Part shown: one piece after another, positions 17,010 to 26,563 of the stretch | Position numbering within the stretch: position 1 is the first letter of the stretch | Layout of the letters: the number at the start of each line of letters is the position of its first letter | NCBI GenBank assembly: GCA_965216225.1 | Contig: CBDCFF010000031.1 | Span: 1 to 64,000 of the forward strand | Direction: 5' to 3' | Origin: 3107 sp965216225 | Lineage (GTDB): Bacteria; Pseudomonadota; Alphaproteobacteria; Rhodobacterales; Rhodobacteraceae | DNA length: 64,000 bases | Made by a program: the position numbers and the translations under genes | The notes under the pieces: generated by a model | Databases searched by the model: none | What the model saw: the letters and a program-made list of their open reading frames with translations, nothing else | What the model was told of the DNA's origin: nothing

Positions 17010-20000
17010 GCCCGTTCTCCTGTGTGGCATTCGTCGTTTACATCGAGATATCCAGAGGTTACCTCGATCAAGGCCGCCAGGATGATTTCCCGACTCTGGC
17101 GCCCGGCCTTGCCCAGAGCGCGGTTGAGCGTAGCGGCAAGGCGCTCGACATCGTGCCGATCAATATCCGGAATTTCAAATTCCCGGAAGAGCGAATGCGG
17201 CATGTCTTCCCTGTTGACCATGATGGCCAGAGCCTGACGACGATCCCTGCGTCCCTTTACGTGAGCCAGTGTCTCCGTTTTCAGAAATGACCTCGCAAGC
17301 TGCACGAGACCGACCACTGCGCGTTCCCGATCACTGTCATTCCAGTCGCGCGGCAACTTGTTCGCCGCCACACCGGCAATTCCTTCCATGTCCTCGCAGG
17401 TGCCATGAAACTGCGTCAGCCGTCCGGTAAAAGCCTCCAGACGCAAATCGCCGCCAATCTGCCGGATGTTATCTGCCCGATCACGCAGATTTTTCAGGGC
17501 ATCCTCGCTCAAGCTGCGCACATCGAGTTCCCGCAACATCAGATCCTTCATCTCATCAAGTATTTTCGGATACGCCGCCCGCAGTTCCGCAAGTGCGTCC
17601 CTGAGAAGGACCGCCGTTGCATTCGGATCGAAACTGCCATCAGGCAAAGGCTCCGTCAGGCGCGGCAAATCATCGAACAGAAGCCTGTTCGGATCACTTG
17701 CCCGCTTGAGAATCTCCCGCACCTGCAATGTCCGAGGGGATAATGACTGGGTTCTCATCGTCCAGGAAACAAGCGCATCGAATTCACCGATAATACTGCG
17801 CGCAACAAGCAGAGGCGCAGGGATTGTCGTCGCGCCCTTCAGCTTTAGGAGACCGCCAAGAATTTCAAGCGTGTCGCCAATGAAACCTTTCATCTCGACA
17901 CGGCGCAGACCAATGTCTCCGGCATCCCGCGCGAGAAACTCCACACAAAGCTCATTGAAGCTGCTTCGGAAAACACCTTCGCCATAAACCGCAACGCGAT
18001 CACGGCGAGAAAGAATATAGGCAGTCACAAAAACCGGACCAAGACCGGCTTTCAATCCGATCGGGCTTTTGCCCCATACGCGGACAAGTTCATCGGCCGT
18101 GACAACGCCGCGTTCGGATGTCGCGAGCAACCTGTCCGCCTCTCGCCATAACGGATACAACATATCGCCCCTGGTCGGCGCGCGATATGCACCTTCGATG
18201 TGAATCCCGGTTTCCTGCAAGAGCGAAATATAAAGCCCGCGTTCGGCAGGATAGTTCCTGCCTTCAAATCCCAGGTCAGGCTCGGAGGCACGCATTACCA
18301 TTCGCTTCATGAGTTTGGTTCTGGCGCTGACTGCATTCGAGGATGGTCTGGAGCAGTTCAGCAATTCATTGCCTACAAGGGGAGTATCGCAGAAGATCGC
18401 ATCGGCCAGCGTCGACAGCCGGTCGTTCAACAGGCGTCTGGTCAGCCGCTGCGGTTTTCGGTCGGCCTCATACCAGAGACATTCGCCGATCAGACCGTAC
18501 AGGCTGTCTTCAAGCCTCTGACGAACGTCGGTAATCCGGGCATCGATTTCCTTCCGGGCAACCGGGTCTCCGCGCAGTTCCGTAAATCGTGCCTCGAGAC
18601 TGTTCAGTCCCGCGAGTTCCCGCGCCAGATCAAGGAGTTTGGCGGCGGCGTCATGATGGCCAATAATCAGGGGAAAAGTCCGGTGAGACTGCACGGCGCG
18701 TTCACAGGCGCGCTCGACCTCTTGCGGCCCTTCGCCATCGAGCGGCAATGCAAGAACAATACGGCCGATAGTATCCTGGACATGTTCGGGCGGCGAGAAA
18801 CTCTCCAGTCCGGAGACCGGTTCCATCGACATGGCGAACCATCGCATTACTCCGGTTTTCTCATGGTGGCGCTTGGCCGGCATTGGCTGAAGATCGGCCA
18901 GAGTACGAACCAGATCGAGATCAATTTCCGCCCTGTCGGACAATACCTCGATCAGACGCGCCTCGACATCGAAATCCGACCCGGCATAAAGGGCATGAAT
19001 ACCCGCATGTTTTCGAAAGACGATTTCCGATTGTTGCTCAAGCCGCACCAGCGCGCTTTCAACCCCGGAACGATCAATCCCGTTGAGCGCCAGGGCGATG
19101 GTGCCGGGATGAGCGGCAAGACCGGACCGATCCCTGAGCAATTCAAGGATCGCCACGGTTTTCAATACCTGCTGTTCGACATCGCTTGCGCCACGCGCCA
19201 CGCATCGTTCAAGAACGTCATGCGCCAGCGCCCACCGGCGCCCGTCCGGCGACGACAGAATGGCGGCTTCGAAATTGGCTTGCAGGTAATTCCAGAGAAG
19301 ATGTGGCGGATAAAAACCATCGATTGCTTCATTGGCGAGTGCGTCCTGAAGACCGTAAGGCTCGACAGAACTCAGAAAGGAAAAAACGCTCCGCTGGTTT
19401 TGACCGAAACGCCGCCGGGATAACGGTCCGAGCAGACAGGCCGTCAGTGGATGAAGCGGGGTCGTTCGCGCCAGCTTGCCCGCCATTCGCCCGGTCTCGG
19501 ACTTGCTGCGGGCCGGGCGCAGTTGCCCGACACAATCCCTGACCAAAGGCATCGCCTTGTGAATCGCGCGTTTTGATCTTGCCCGATGTCCAAGCGCCTC
19601 GCCAATCAATTCAATGGTTTCCTCAAACGATACCGAGATCGAGATGTCAGCAAACCGGCCCTGAATCCTGGCCCAGGAATTCCGTGTCTTGCGACCGAGG
19701 CGTTCTGCATACTCCTCAAAAGCCTGATGAAGAATGCCGAGAAAGACAAATCTGCCATGGCTGCGGGCTGCAAGCTCGGCGATATCCTGGAGAAGATGAA
19801 GATCGCCATCGCCTTCCGCAGCAGCCTCGAGTCCCCTGCCGAGTTCATCCATGATGAGAAGCAGACCACGCCTTTGCGTTCTGTTCCCGAGTTCCTCAAG
19901 AATGACCGATGATGTCGAGGCAGTGGGAAGATCCAGAAGTTCAGCCAGTTGCACTGCAATGGAGCGGCGCTCCGTAACCAGCGGCAGCACGTCCCAGCGG

Positions 20001-20320
20001 GCCGGAAAATAGGGCAAGGCGGATTTCAGGGCGGCAATCACCTGATCGCCAAACACCGCCGCAGCCTGATCACGAACGGGTTTGGCAGCCCCGAAGAGGC
20101 ATGCGAGCGCAAGCGCCAGACTCGATTTGCCGCCGCCATAAGGCCCGGTCCAGGTAAAGGCCCCCTGTTCGGTATCCTTCACGTGTGCAGCCATGAATGT
20201 CACCGCTGCCTGAAACGACGCCGGACAATGAAATCCGTCAATCGCGGTTACCGAAGCAAAATCGGAATCGATCCGAACCGAACGCCGAAACCTCGGTGCG
20301 ATTGCTGCGGGGTCTGTCAT
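17006..20320 (-). CDS. sspC: SspC: large P-loop ATPase of the phosphorothioation system
   Basis: 1,104 residues. Walker A GPYGGGKSS (59-67) and Walker B LLLIMDEL (153-160) define an AAA-like ATPase domain. The long remainder has no recognised catalytic motif and is mostly helical. In characterised Ssp systems this ATPase is needed with SspB and SspD for modification. It overlaps sspB (ATGA at 20317-20320) and sspD (ATGA at 17006-17009), so the three proteins are probably made in coupled fashion. Confidence 0.85.
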   Translation of the reverse strand: MTDPAAIAPRFRRSVRIDSDFASVTAIDGFHCPASFQAAVTFMAAHVKDTEQGAFTWTGPYGGGKSSLALALACLFGAAKPVRDQAAAVFGDQVIAALKSALPYFPARWDVLPLVTERRSIAVQLAELLDLPTASTSSVILEELGNRTQRRGLLLIMDELGRGLEAAAEGDGDLHLLQDIAELAARSHGRFVFLGILHQAFEEYAERLGRKTRNSWARIQGRFADISISVSFEETIELIGEALGHRARSKRAIHKAMPLVRDCVGQLRPARSKSETGRMAGKLARTTPLHPLTACLLGPLSRRRFGQNQRSVFSFLSSVEPYGLQDALANEAIDGFYPPHLLWNYLQANFEAAILSSPDGRRWALAHDVLERCVARGASDVEQQVLKTVAILELLRDRSGLAAHPGTIALALNGIDRSGVESALVRLEQQSEIVFRKHAGIHALYAGSDFDVEARLIEVLSDRAEIDLDLVRTLADLQPMPAKRHHEKTGVMRWFAMSMEPVSGLESFSPPEHVQDTIGRIVLALPLDGEGPQEVERACERAVQSHRTFPLIIGHHDAAAKLLDLARELAGLNSLEARFTELRGDPVARKEIDARITDVRQRLEDSLYGLIGECLWYEADRKPQRLTRRLLNDRLSTLADAIFCDTPLVGNELLNCSRPSSNAVSARTKLMKRMVMRASEPDLGFEGRNYPAERGLYISLLQETGIHIEGAYRAPTRGDMLYPLWREADRLLATSERGVVTADELVRVWGKSPIGLKAGLGPVFVTAYILSRRDRVAVYGEGVFRSSFNELCVEFLARDAGDIGLRRVEMKGFIGDTLEILGGLLKLKGATTIPAPLLVARSIIGEFDALVSWTMRTQSLSPRTLQVREILKRASDPNRLLFDDLPRLTEPLPDGSFDPNATAVLLRDALAELRAAYPKILDEMKDLMLRELDVRSLSEDALKNLRDRADNIRQIGGDLRLEAFTGRLTQFHGTCEDMEGIAGVAANKLPRDWNDSDRERAVVGLVQLARSFLKTETLAHVKGRRDRRQALAIMVNREDMPHSLFREFEIPDIDRHDVERLAATLNRALGKAGRQSREIILAALIEVTSGYLDVNDECHTGERA

Positions 20321-21258
20321 GCGACCTCCCGGATACGATTGTCCAACAGCGCATCGCGAAGGATGCGCCGTTCCTGTTGTATCGAACGTTTCCTGTTGCG
20401 AATGATTTGTCGTAGTCCGGCGGTTTCGGACCAGGTCAAAGTCTCGCCGGACACATCCTCGAGCCGCTCGAGCCGTCCAACGATATCGTTTTCATCCAGC
20501 AGAAATACCCGTCCCGGAGAGCCCGGCGCGTAAGCTGCATTTTCAAATGACATGGTGGTTCGGTCAGAGGCAAAACCGTTCCAGAATTCATTGAGGCAAT
20601 AGAGAAAAACCGCGTCAGGCAGGTTCGGCTTGCGTCCTCGCGACAGGCGTGACCGCTGTTTGTCCATCGGTCGTATCAGACCGGGTTCGGCAAGTATCGA
20701 TTCGAAGGCCCCGCCTGCTCCACGTCCGCCGATACAGGTTCTGAGCAGACATTGAATATCCCGATCGACAGTCATTGGCGCAACTCTGCTCCAGCCACAC
20801 TCCCGGGCCAGCTTGAGCAGCGAGGCAACGATGTCCTGCCGAACAAAACTGCCGCCTCTGAATTCATTGAAAAGCCAGTAGGCCGAAGTCAATCGGGGCC
20901 GTGCGGCCAGATGCCAGTGAAGAAGCCAGAGAGACGCATCTTCTTCAAGAAAGGGATCGATGCCATCCTTGCCAAAAAGCATATCACCGAACCATGAGGT
21001 CTTGATGCCTTCCCGGGTTTCCTCGATAATTCCGGTGCCCATGGCCCAATACCGGATTGCGCTTACCATGTTTCGGCCAACGCCAAAACGCGTAATTGAA
21101 TCCGGATTCCGAAACACGTGTACGGCATCCTTCGGTGATGCGGCCCCGCTGACGGCCCGATAAGCCTTCTGCAGCCACCCGTAGCGCAGGGGAAAGGTCT
21201 CATGCCCTGAAAAGCATGGCCGGTAGCCGTCTTTCTTCAATTCCGAGAACCCGGACAT
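20317..21258 (-). CDS. sspB: SspB: DUF4007 protein, nicking component of Ssp
   Basis: 313 residues from the ATG at 21258; an in-frame start at 21279 is also possible. The hallmark DUF4007 segment FSGHETFPLRYGWLQKAY lies at residues 15-32. DUF4007 proteins named SspB have been reported to nick DNA and supply the site choice of single-stranded phosphorothioation. The chosen start overlaps the stop of the preceding small gene by one base (TGATG), which suggests coupled translation. First enzyme gene of the minus-strand sspBCD set. Confidence 0.87.
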   Translation of the reverse strand: MSGFSELKKDGYRPCFSGHETFPLRYGWLQKAYRAVSGAASPKDAVHVFRNPDSITRFGVGRNMVSAIRYWAMGTGIIEETREGIKTSWFGDMLFGKDGIDPFLEEDASLWLLHWHLAARPRLTSAYWLFNEFRGGSFVRQDIVASLLKLARECGWSRVAPMTVDRDIQCLLRTCIGGRGAGGAFESILAEPGLIRPMDKQRSRLSRGRKPNLPDAVFLYCLNEFWNGFASDRTTMSFENAAYAPGSPGRVFLLDENDIVGRLERLEDVSGETLTWSETAGLRQIIRNRKRSIQQERRILRDALLDNRIREVA

Positions 21259-21527
21259 CAGGGATTGGTCCAGTCCCAAATGAAGATACCTCTCTCATGA
21301 TCGAATACCGGCCCTGGATCCGGGTTCGGGTTTGGATCATGGCCGTACATTGGTCCTGAATCATGGAGATCATAGCCGTACATTGGTCCTGTCAGTTCCG
21401 GGTTATAGCCGGAGGTCAGCCCTGAATTGAAGTATTGGTCTTGCGCCATTGCCGCTGACGGAAACAGGAAGAGTACAGCGGGAAGAGCAGCAAGAGTCGT
21501 GATCGCTGCTTCCGGAAAGCGTGTCAT
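21258..21527 (-). CDS. Small secreted protein coupled to sspB
   Basis: 89 residues from ATG 21527 with a strong ribosome-binding site (AAGGAGAAAGG). Residues 1-29 form a convincing signal peptide (basic start, long hydrophobic stretch, AMA-QDQ cleavage site). The mature part is short, Pro/Gly/Tyr/Asp-rich and internally repetitive: GPMYGYD, then GPMYGHD, then PNPNPDPGP. The repeat is also visible in DNA around 21334-21395. I do not recognise the family. Its stop overlaps the sspB start. An exported protein at the head of a DNA-modification operon is unusual. Confidence 0.6.
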   Translation of the reverse strand: MTRFPEAAITTLAALPAVLFLFPSAAMAQDQYFNSGLTSGYNPELTGPMYGYDLHDSGPMYGHDPNPNPDPGPVFDHERGIFIWDWTNP

Positions 21528-21642
21528 GACCTTTCTCCTTCTCCTTCTCCGACAAGCGCAGGCGCTCCAAAGCCCGACGGCAGGGTGGTATCCACGCAAA
21601 GCGGGTTGAGCGCGTTGTTATTTCAACTCAGTCATACCATCT

Positions 21643-21661
21643 ACTGGATGGTTCGTCCAGT
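21643..21661 (+). promoter_or_regulatory. Dyad in front of sspA
   Basis: ACTGGA at 21643-21648 and TCCAGT at 21656-21661 form a 6-bp dyad with a 7-base loop. It is extended by CCAT/ATGG outside a two-base bulge. It sits immediately upstream of the sspA ribosome-binding site, in the 146-bp divergent intergenic region shared with the sspB operon. It could be an operator or a 5' leader hairpin. No convincing -35/-10 pair was found. Confidence 0.4.
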
Positions 21662-21673
21662 ATGGAGAATGAC

Positions 21674-22816
21674 ATGCAAATCGGAAAAACCGTCTATCTC
21701 GATTATCAGGCATCGACACCTGTTGATGAACGCGTTCTGCAGGTCATGCACACAGCGTCAATAGCGCTGTGTGCCAATCCACATGCCGATCACGAGCTTG
21801 GCCGGCGGGCAGCCGCAGCCATTGAAGCCGCGGCCGCCAAAGTGGGAAATCTCCTTGGACTTCAGGGTAATGACGTGATCTTCACGTCCGGCGCAAGCGA
21901 AGCGAATGCAATGGCCATCCGCTCTGCCGAAGCACTTGCGGCCCGCTCGGGGCGCACGGAGCTCCTGATTGGCGCAGCAGACCACGAATCAATCCTGAAC
22001 GAGGCGGCACAAGGCCGGCTGACAGTGCGGCATGTTCCGGTCGACAGGCGCGGCGCGCCCGATCCGTATCAACTGGAAGCAATGATCAGCGAAACTACCG
22101 CTCTCGTATCCCTCATTGGCGTCAACAACGAAAACGGCGCCATTGCCGACCTCCAGGCCATTTCCCGAATCTGCAATGCCGGCGGTGTGCCGTTTCATGC
22201 CGATCTGGCCCAAGCGCCCCTTGCAATGGATATCGACCTGCTCGATCTCGACATCGCCCTTGCGACGATTTCCGCGCACAAGCTTCATGGACCAAAGGGA
22301 ATCGGGGCTTTGCTGACCGGCCCCGGCATGTCCGGCTTTATTATCCCGGTGATTGCCGGGGCCGGTCAGCAGGGCGGCAGGCGCGGTGGAACCATGCCGA
22401 CAGAACTGATTACCGGGTTTGGCGAAGCCTGCCGTCTTGTTTCGAAAAACGGACGCAGCGAACGAGCCCGTGTTGCTGCAATCCGAAATCGTTTCATCAG
22501 GATTCTCGAGGAAAGACATATGGCCGAACTGGTGGGATCGCTCGAAAACCGCCATCCGGGAAACGCTCTCATGCGGTTTCCGGGCCGGAATGCGTCGGAT
22601 CTTCTTGGTTGTCTGCAGTCGGACATTGCCGCCTCGACGCAATCGGCGTGCTCGTCCGGCAGCATCGAGCCATCCCGTGTCGTGCAGGCCATGGGCCATG
22701 ACCGCACCTTTGCATCCGAATGCATCCGCTTCAGCTTCGGACGGTTCTCGACCGGCGATCAGGTGGATGCAGCCGTTGCATTCCTGTCACAGGAATTGCA
22801 GGATGTCAGAAAATGA
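21674..22816 (+). CDS. sspA: SspA: cysteine desulfurase
   Basis: 380 residues from the ATG at 21674, preferred over 21662 because GGAGA (21664-21668) is well spaced before it. A PLP-dependent NifS/IscS-type enzyme that takes sulfur from cysteine and passes it to SspD. The Schiff-base lysine is K203 in SAHKLHGPKG and the persulfide cysteine is C326 in STQSACSSGS. It is divergent from sspBCD, as in known Ssp loci, and followed after 29 bp by the AbiEi-type gene on the same strand. Confidence 0.88.
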   Translation: MQIGKTVYLDYQASTPVDERVLQVMHTASIALCANPHADHELGRRAAAAIEAAAAKVGNLLGLQGNDVIFTSGASEANAMAIRSAEALAARSGRTELLIGAADHESILNEAAQGRLTVRHVPVDRRGAPDPYQLEAMISETTALVSLIGVNNENGAIADLQAISRICNAGGVPFHADLAQAPLAMDIDLLDLDIALATISAHKLHGPKGIGALLTGPGMSGFIIPVIAGAGQQGGRRGGTMPTELITGFGEACRLVSKNGRSERARVAAIRNRFIRILEERHMAELVGSLENRHPGNALMRFPGRNASDLLGCLQSDIAASTQSACSSGSIEPSRVVQAMGHDRTFASECIRFSFGRFSTGDQVDAAVAFLSQELQDVRK

Positions 22817-22845
22817 ATTATATTTCTGATAACAGGAGAAATGAC

Positions 22846-23436
22846 ATGAACACATCCGAATCCATCAGGACGTTTGCCGCAGAACTGCCCGAAGGCACGA
22901 TAATCTCCGCAAGGGAATTATTGCATCTCGGCACGCGCGCAGCTGTTGACCAGGCGTTGTCCCGCCTGGTCAGGAACGGCGAACTCATGCGCGTCAAACG
23001 CGGTCTGTTCGCGTTGCCCATGAAAACCCGCTTTGGCGAACGTGGGCCGGGGGCGGAAGAGATTGTCAGAAATATTGCGAAAACAACTGGTGAGACATAC
23101 GCCACGAGCGGTGCTTCCGCAACCAACGTGCTTGGATTGAGCACCCAGAATCCGATCGGATACGTGTTCTGGACGTCAGGCCCGAGCCGTCAGCTGAAAC
23201 TGGCCGGGCAGCGTGTCAAACTGCAACACGTGCCAAACTGGCAGCTGCGAGCAAAGCACAGCAGGGCAGGGCTCGCCCTGAGGGCGCTGGTATGGAATGG
23301 CAAATCCCAAGCGGGATATATCATCCATCGCCTCAAAACCCTGCTGAACGAGGAAGAACGCAATGAACTCTTCGCATTGCGCGCAGGTTCGCCCACCTGG
23401 CTCGCCAGGGAACTGGCCGTTCTGGCAGAAGCATGA
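22846..23436 (+). CDS. AbiEi-like (DUF6088) antitoxin / transcriptional regulator
   Basis: 196 residues from ATG 22846 with AGGAG at 22834-22838. The N-terminal winged helix (about 10-60, with ISARELLHLGTRAAVDQALS and VKRGLFALP) and the C-terminal domain match DUF6088/AbiEi-type antitoxins. These bind the operon promoter and neutralise the nucleotidyltransferase toxin. It follows sspA closely and overlaps the toxin gene by 4 nt (ATGATG), so sspA and the pair are probably co-transcribed. Confidence 0.8.
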   Translation: MNTSESIRTFAAELPEGTIISARELLHLGTRAAVDQALSRLVRNGELMRVKRGLFALPMKTRFGERGPGAEEIVRNIAKTTGETYATSGASATNVLGLSTQNPIGYVFWTSGPSRQLKLAGQRVKLQHVPNWQLRAKHSRAGLALRALVWNGKSQAGYIIHRLKTLLNEEERNELFALRAGSPTWLARELAVLAEA

Positions 23437-24467
23437 TGATCAACGCCCCGGGCTATTTCTCATTGTCTGACAAAGACAAGATTGATGAACTTGAAACAGG
23501 CGCCGCTACACTGGAGCGGGTGCCCAGGTTGCTTGAAAAAGACATATGGGTGGTCTGGGCGCTGACCACTCTCTTCGAAAGTGAACATGGCGAAAGCCTG
23601 GTCTTCAAGGGTGGCACGTCGCTCTCGAAGGTCTACAAGGTGATTGATCGTTTCTCCGAAGACGTCGACGTGACATATGACGTCCGAAAGATTATCCCCG
23701 ATCTTGTCAATGATCCGGAATATCCATATCCCCCCAACCGGTCCCAGGCGAAGAAGTGGACTATCGCCGTCAGGGAACGTCTCCCCGTATGGCTCGAGGA
23801 TAATGTCGTTCCGCTCATCATGAACCAGATTGAAAAACAGGGTTTGCAAGCGTCACTCCGCCTCGAAGACGACAATATCCATCTCGACTACAATTCCGTG
23901 CAGAGCGGCACAGACACAGGATATGTTCACCCAACCGTTCTTCTGGAGTTCGGAGCACGCTCGACCGGCGAACCGGCGGAGCGCCATCCTGTCATGTGTG
24001 ACCTCGCGGCGGTGTCAAACCGAATAGTATTCCCGCAAGTCAGCCTGCGTGCCATGAGCGCAGAGCGCACTTTCTGGGAAAAGGCTCTTGCGATTCACAC
24101 ACGCTGCCGTCGGGGAAAGTCTCGTGGCCGTGACGGATACGCCCGTCACTGGTACGATCTTGATTGTCTCGATCAGGCCGGAATCGCAAGAGATGCCTTG
24201 CTGAACCGCCCTCTTGCCAAAGACGTTGCCAGACACCAAAAGCACTTCTTTCGGGAAACCGACAGTGTCGGCGAGGTGATTGACTATCATGCCGCAGTCG
24301 ACGGTTCCCTTGGACTGATCCCGACCGGTGACTTCCTCACGGCGTTGAAAGAAGACTATGGCAAGATGATCAAAGCCGGCCTTTTCCACTCGGATGTCAT
24401 CCCCTTTGACGATTTGATGAGCCGCCTGTCCGGGCTGCAGGACCGTGCAAATGCAAAGGAAAGCTGA
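23433..24467 (+). CDS. AbiEii-type nucleotidyltransferase toxin
   Basis: 344 residues. The AbiEii/AbiGii nucleotidyltransferase signature is complete: FKGGTSLSKVY (58-68) and FSEDVDVT (74-81). Later conserved blocks include TFWEKALAIHTRCR and ARHWYDLDCL. Toxins of this group transfer nucleotides to RNA, probably tRNA, and cause growth arrest or abortive infection. It lies at the end of the sspA transcription unit. No SspE-like nuclease lies nearby, so this pair may serve as the effector arm, which is inference only. Confidence 0.85.
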   Translation: MMINAPGYFSLSDKDKIDELETGAATLERVPRLLEKDIWVVWALTTLFESEHGESLVFKGGTSLSKVYKVIDRFSEDVDVTYDVRKIIPDLVNDPEYPYPPNRSQAKKWTIAVRERLPVWLEDNVVPLIMNQIEKQGLQASLRLEDDNIHLDYNSVQSGTDTGYVHPTVLLEFGARSTGEPAERHPVMCDLAAVSNRIVFPQVSLRAMSAERTFWEKALAIHTRCRRGKSRGRDGYARHWYDLDCLDQAGIARDALLNRPLAKDVARHQKHFFRETDSVGEVIDYHAAVDGSLGLIPTGDFLTALKEDYGKMIKAGLFHSDVIPFDDLMSRLSGLQDRANAKES

Positions 24468-24849
24468 TGGCACGGCTGCCGACGGAGAATCCCTGTCACC
24501 CCCCTGTGTGAAACCGCACGCATTTGACTGCGTCGCGATTGCTGTCATGTGGTGTGAAGCTGTAATGGGGTCTGTTCCGGTAGGGTGCGGGATATTACGC
24601 TCTCATGAGCGTTTCTGGTTTTCCCGACACGATAAGACGACCCCGCCGGCGCGGGATAGTCAAAATATAGCCTGTGCATGGCGCTGGAGACACGCGTGCC
24701 GAACCGATGGTCATCATGCTCTCATCCGCGGGTTGGTTACCGCCTGACCATGTTCGATGCGGGCTTGCCTCTCTCCAGAACGGATATTTTTCCCAACGTG
24801 CGCCGCTCTGGTCGCCATCTCCAGCGTTCTGCACAGGCAGTGTTGCGCG
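24468..24849. other. No gene; IS110-derived scraps
   Basis: No coherent reading frame. A segment at 24600-24630 (CTCATGAGCGTTTCTGG) repeats, with few changes, the sequence at 24938-24968 inside the degenerate IS110 gene. Part of this stretch is therefore a duplicated IS end. Confidence 0.4.
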
Positions 24850-25989
24850 TCACTTCAGGCAGGCAATGGTGTTTTCCGGGCGATGTCCCGGATGAAGCCC
24901 GCCGGTTCGCGGGCGATTGCGGCCAGCACACGCGGCCCTCATGAGCGTTTTTGGTTTCCCGGCTCGGCTCGGATGGTGGAACCGTTTGCAGGGACGGGTC
25001 CGTGCCTTCCAGCCGATGTCGCGGATCTGCTGTGGCAGATGCCCGGAGCGTTTGAGCCAAGGGTGCCCCTCCTTTGGCGGGCGCCGGTATGACCATCGTG
25101 CTTCGACAAGCATCGTTCGGGCCATCGTTCGGGCCAGTGCATTGCCCGCTTTGGTCAGTCTTCCGCGCCGTGTGCCGGAGCCGCCTGAATGCTCACCGGG
25201 GACCAGCCCGAGCCAGGCCATCAACTGACGCGGGTTGGAAAACCTGCTGATGTCACCGATCCCGGCCACGACAGGAGCAGCAATTGTCGTGTTTACGCCG
25301 CGCAACGCCCGAAGCGCATCCACGACCGGGGCGAAATGCCAACCCTTGATTGCAGCTTCAATCGCCTGGTCCGGTGTTGCGACACGGGCTTCGATCTGAT
25401 TGATCGCACGCTTCAATTCTTCAAACGCGCGGTGCTGGTGAGGAGAGCGGAACCGGCACGGCTCCGTCAGCCGGCGGCGGTGGCGCCTGGTCCAGTAACT
25501 TCCGTTCCGGTCGCGCAGGCCATGACGAAGCAGAAAGCTCAGGAGCTGTTGCCTGGCCACCTTCAGCGCGTCCATGGTCTGTTTGCGGGTGCGGATCAGA
25601 TCGCGCATGGCCTCTTGTTCTTCGTCCGGCGTCCGGATCGGTGTCAACTCACCGGCCCGCCACAGCCGCGCGGGCATTTCTGCATCGCGACGGTCGGTCT
25701 TGACGCGATCTCCGGCTTTGCGCGGGATCATCGCGGGGGACACCACCACGCAGTCAAACCCGGGCTTCGTCGGAGGGCGATGCAAGCCGTCGCCACAGGG
25801 GCCGGCCTCATGGCAAAAACCCGGGGTAATGCCTGGGGGCGCCAGCCGTCTGGTCAGCCGCAACACAGAATCAGCTGAGTTTGCAATCGTGCCGTAATAC
25901 CGAACCTCGCCGCTGCGGCCTTCATCTGCAACCGCCACAGCGATTGTATCAGCGTGGACATCCAGTCCAGCACAAGTCGTTTTGTTCAT
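24850..25989 (-). pseudogene. Degenerate IS110-family transposase
   Basis: The start at 25989 (MNKTTCAGLDVHADTIAVAV) has the RuvC-like DEDD domain (KTDRRDAEMPARLWRAGEL). The C-terminal domain (LRGVNTTIAAPVVAGIGDIS, then PRQLMAWLGLVPGEHS) follows. The last 50 codons (after GWKARTRPCKRF) leave the family pattern, and the expected ending (AGFIRDIARKTP-like) is found in another frame near 24880-24940. The catalytic half looks largely preserved. It differs from the IS110 at 11.6 and 55.4 kb. Confidence 0.75.
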
Positions 25990-26116
25990 AGCTGTTTCCT
26001 CCGTCGAACAATTCCCTGTTCGCCGGGAAAACCCTGCAAATCTCTCGCTGAAAAGCGCTCATATGGTCCAAGCGTTCACGCGCAGATTTGTGAGTTTTCT
26101 ATTCTTGGAAGGTGGC

Positions 26117-26286
26117 GCAGCTATGGCCTTATCCAGACCGGGGCGTGTGCGGTTTGTGCCAGTCAGACCTTGGTCGGTGTAGACACGATCCGGGATCACG
26201 CCGAGATTTTCCAGCGCCTGCTTTTGCGCCGCGAGGTCCTGACTGTCGGTGGAGCAGCGGGCGTATCCGATGAGAGTGGCTTTCAT
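26117..26286 (-). pseudogene. N-terminal fragment of a serine recombinase (resolvase)
   Basis: From ATG 26286: MKATLIGYARCSTDSQDLAA, then YTDQGLTGTNRTRPGLDKAIAA. This is the resolvase/invertase N-terminus with the catalytic serine in YARCSTDSQDL. The homology stops at about 26117, where the upstream end of the IS110-like element begins. The remaining 130-150 residues are absent. Probably a cut Tn3-type resolvase. Confidence 0.8.
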
Positions 26287-26419
26287 GGCGGGACTGTACG
26301 AATAGGGCTCCTTCATTGCAATTTTTATCGTACCATCTATATGAGACATTCTTTGCACCAGTTTTATTGAGGGAACACATCGATGCAAAATCGTCCGTTG
26401 ACCGATCCCCTTACGGACG

Positions 26420-26563
26420 CGTTTGATCGAGCAGGCGGTTGAGGCCGAACTGAACGCGTTGCTGGCGGTCTATGCTGACGAGAAAACCGAGGATACCAAA
26501 GGTGGACACTACGAAAGCTCGCCCGCACGCGTTAGGGGGGCGCCAGACGCTCACGCTGCCTGA
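26420..26563 (+). pseudogene. Remnant of an IS256-family transposase N-terminus
   Basis: The frame 26420-26563 reads RLIEQAVEAELNALLAVYAD followed by EKTEDTKG, the conserved IS256 N-terminal block. It then degenerates. An upstream ATG (26382) is in another frame, so a frameshift is also present. It is not the same IS256 subtype as the copy at 47.7 kb. Confidence 0.65.

Noticed and set aside
18200..19423. 407-codon plus-strand frame opposite sspC
   Set aside because: No start context or motif. sspC has Walker motifs and coupled neighbours.
21334..21395. Short repeats as a CRISPR array
   Set aside because: Two imperfect units in a reading frame, no regular spacers, no cas genes.
16176..22816. 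Dnd-type double-strand phosphorothioation (dndABCDE)
   Set aside because: No DndB, DndD or DndE. The DUF4007 protein plus large ATPase next to a DndC-like gene is the Ssp arrangement.
16176..24467. BREX system
   Set aside because: A PAPS-reductase gene and DUF4007 can occur near BREX, but there is no PglX, PglZ or BrxC/BrxL here.
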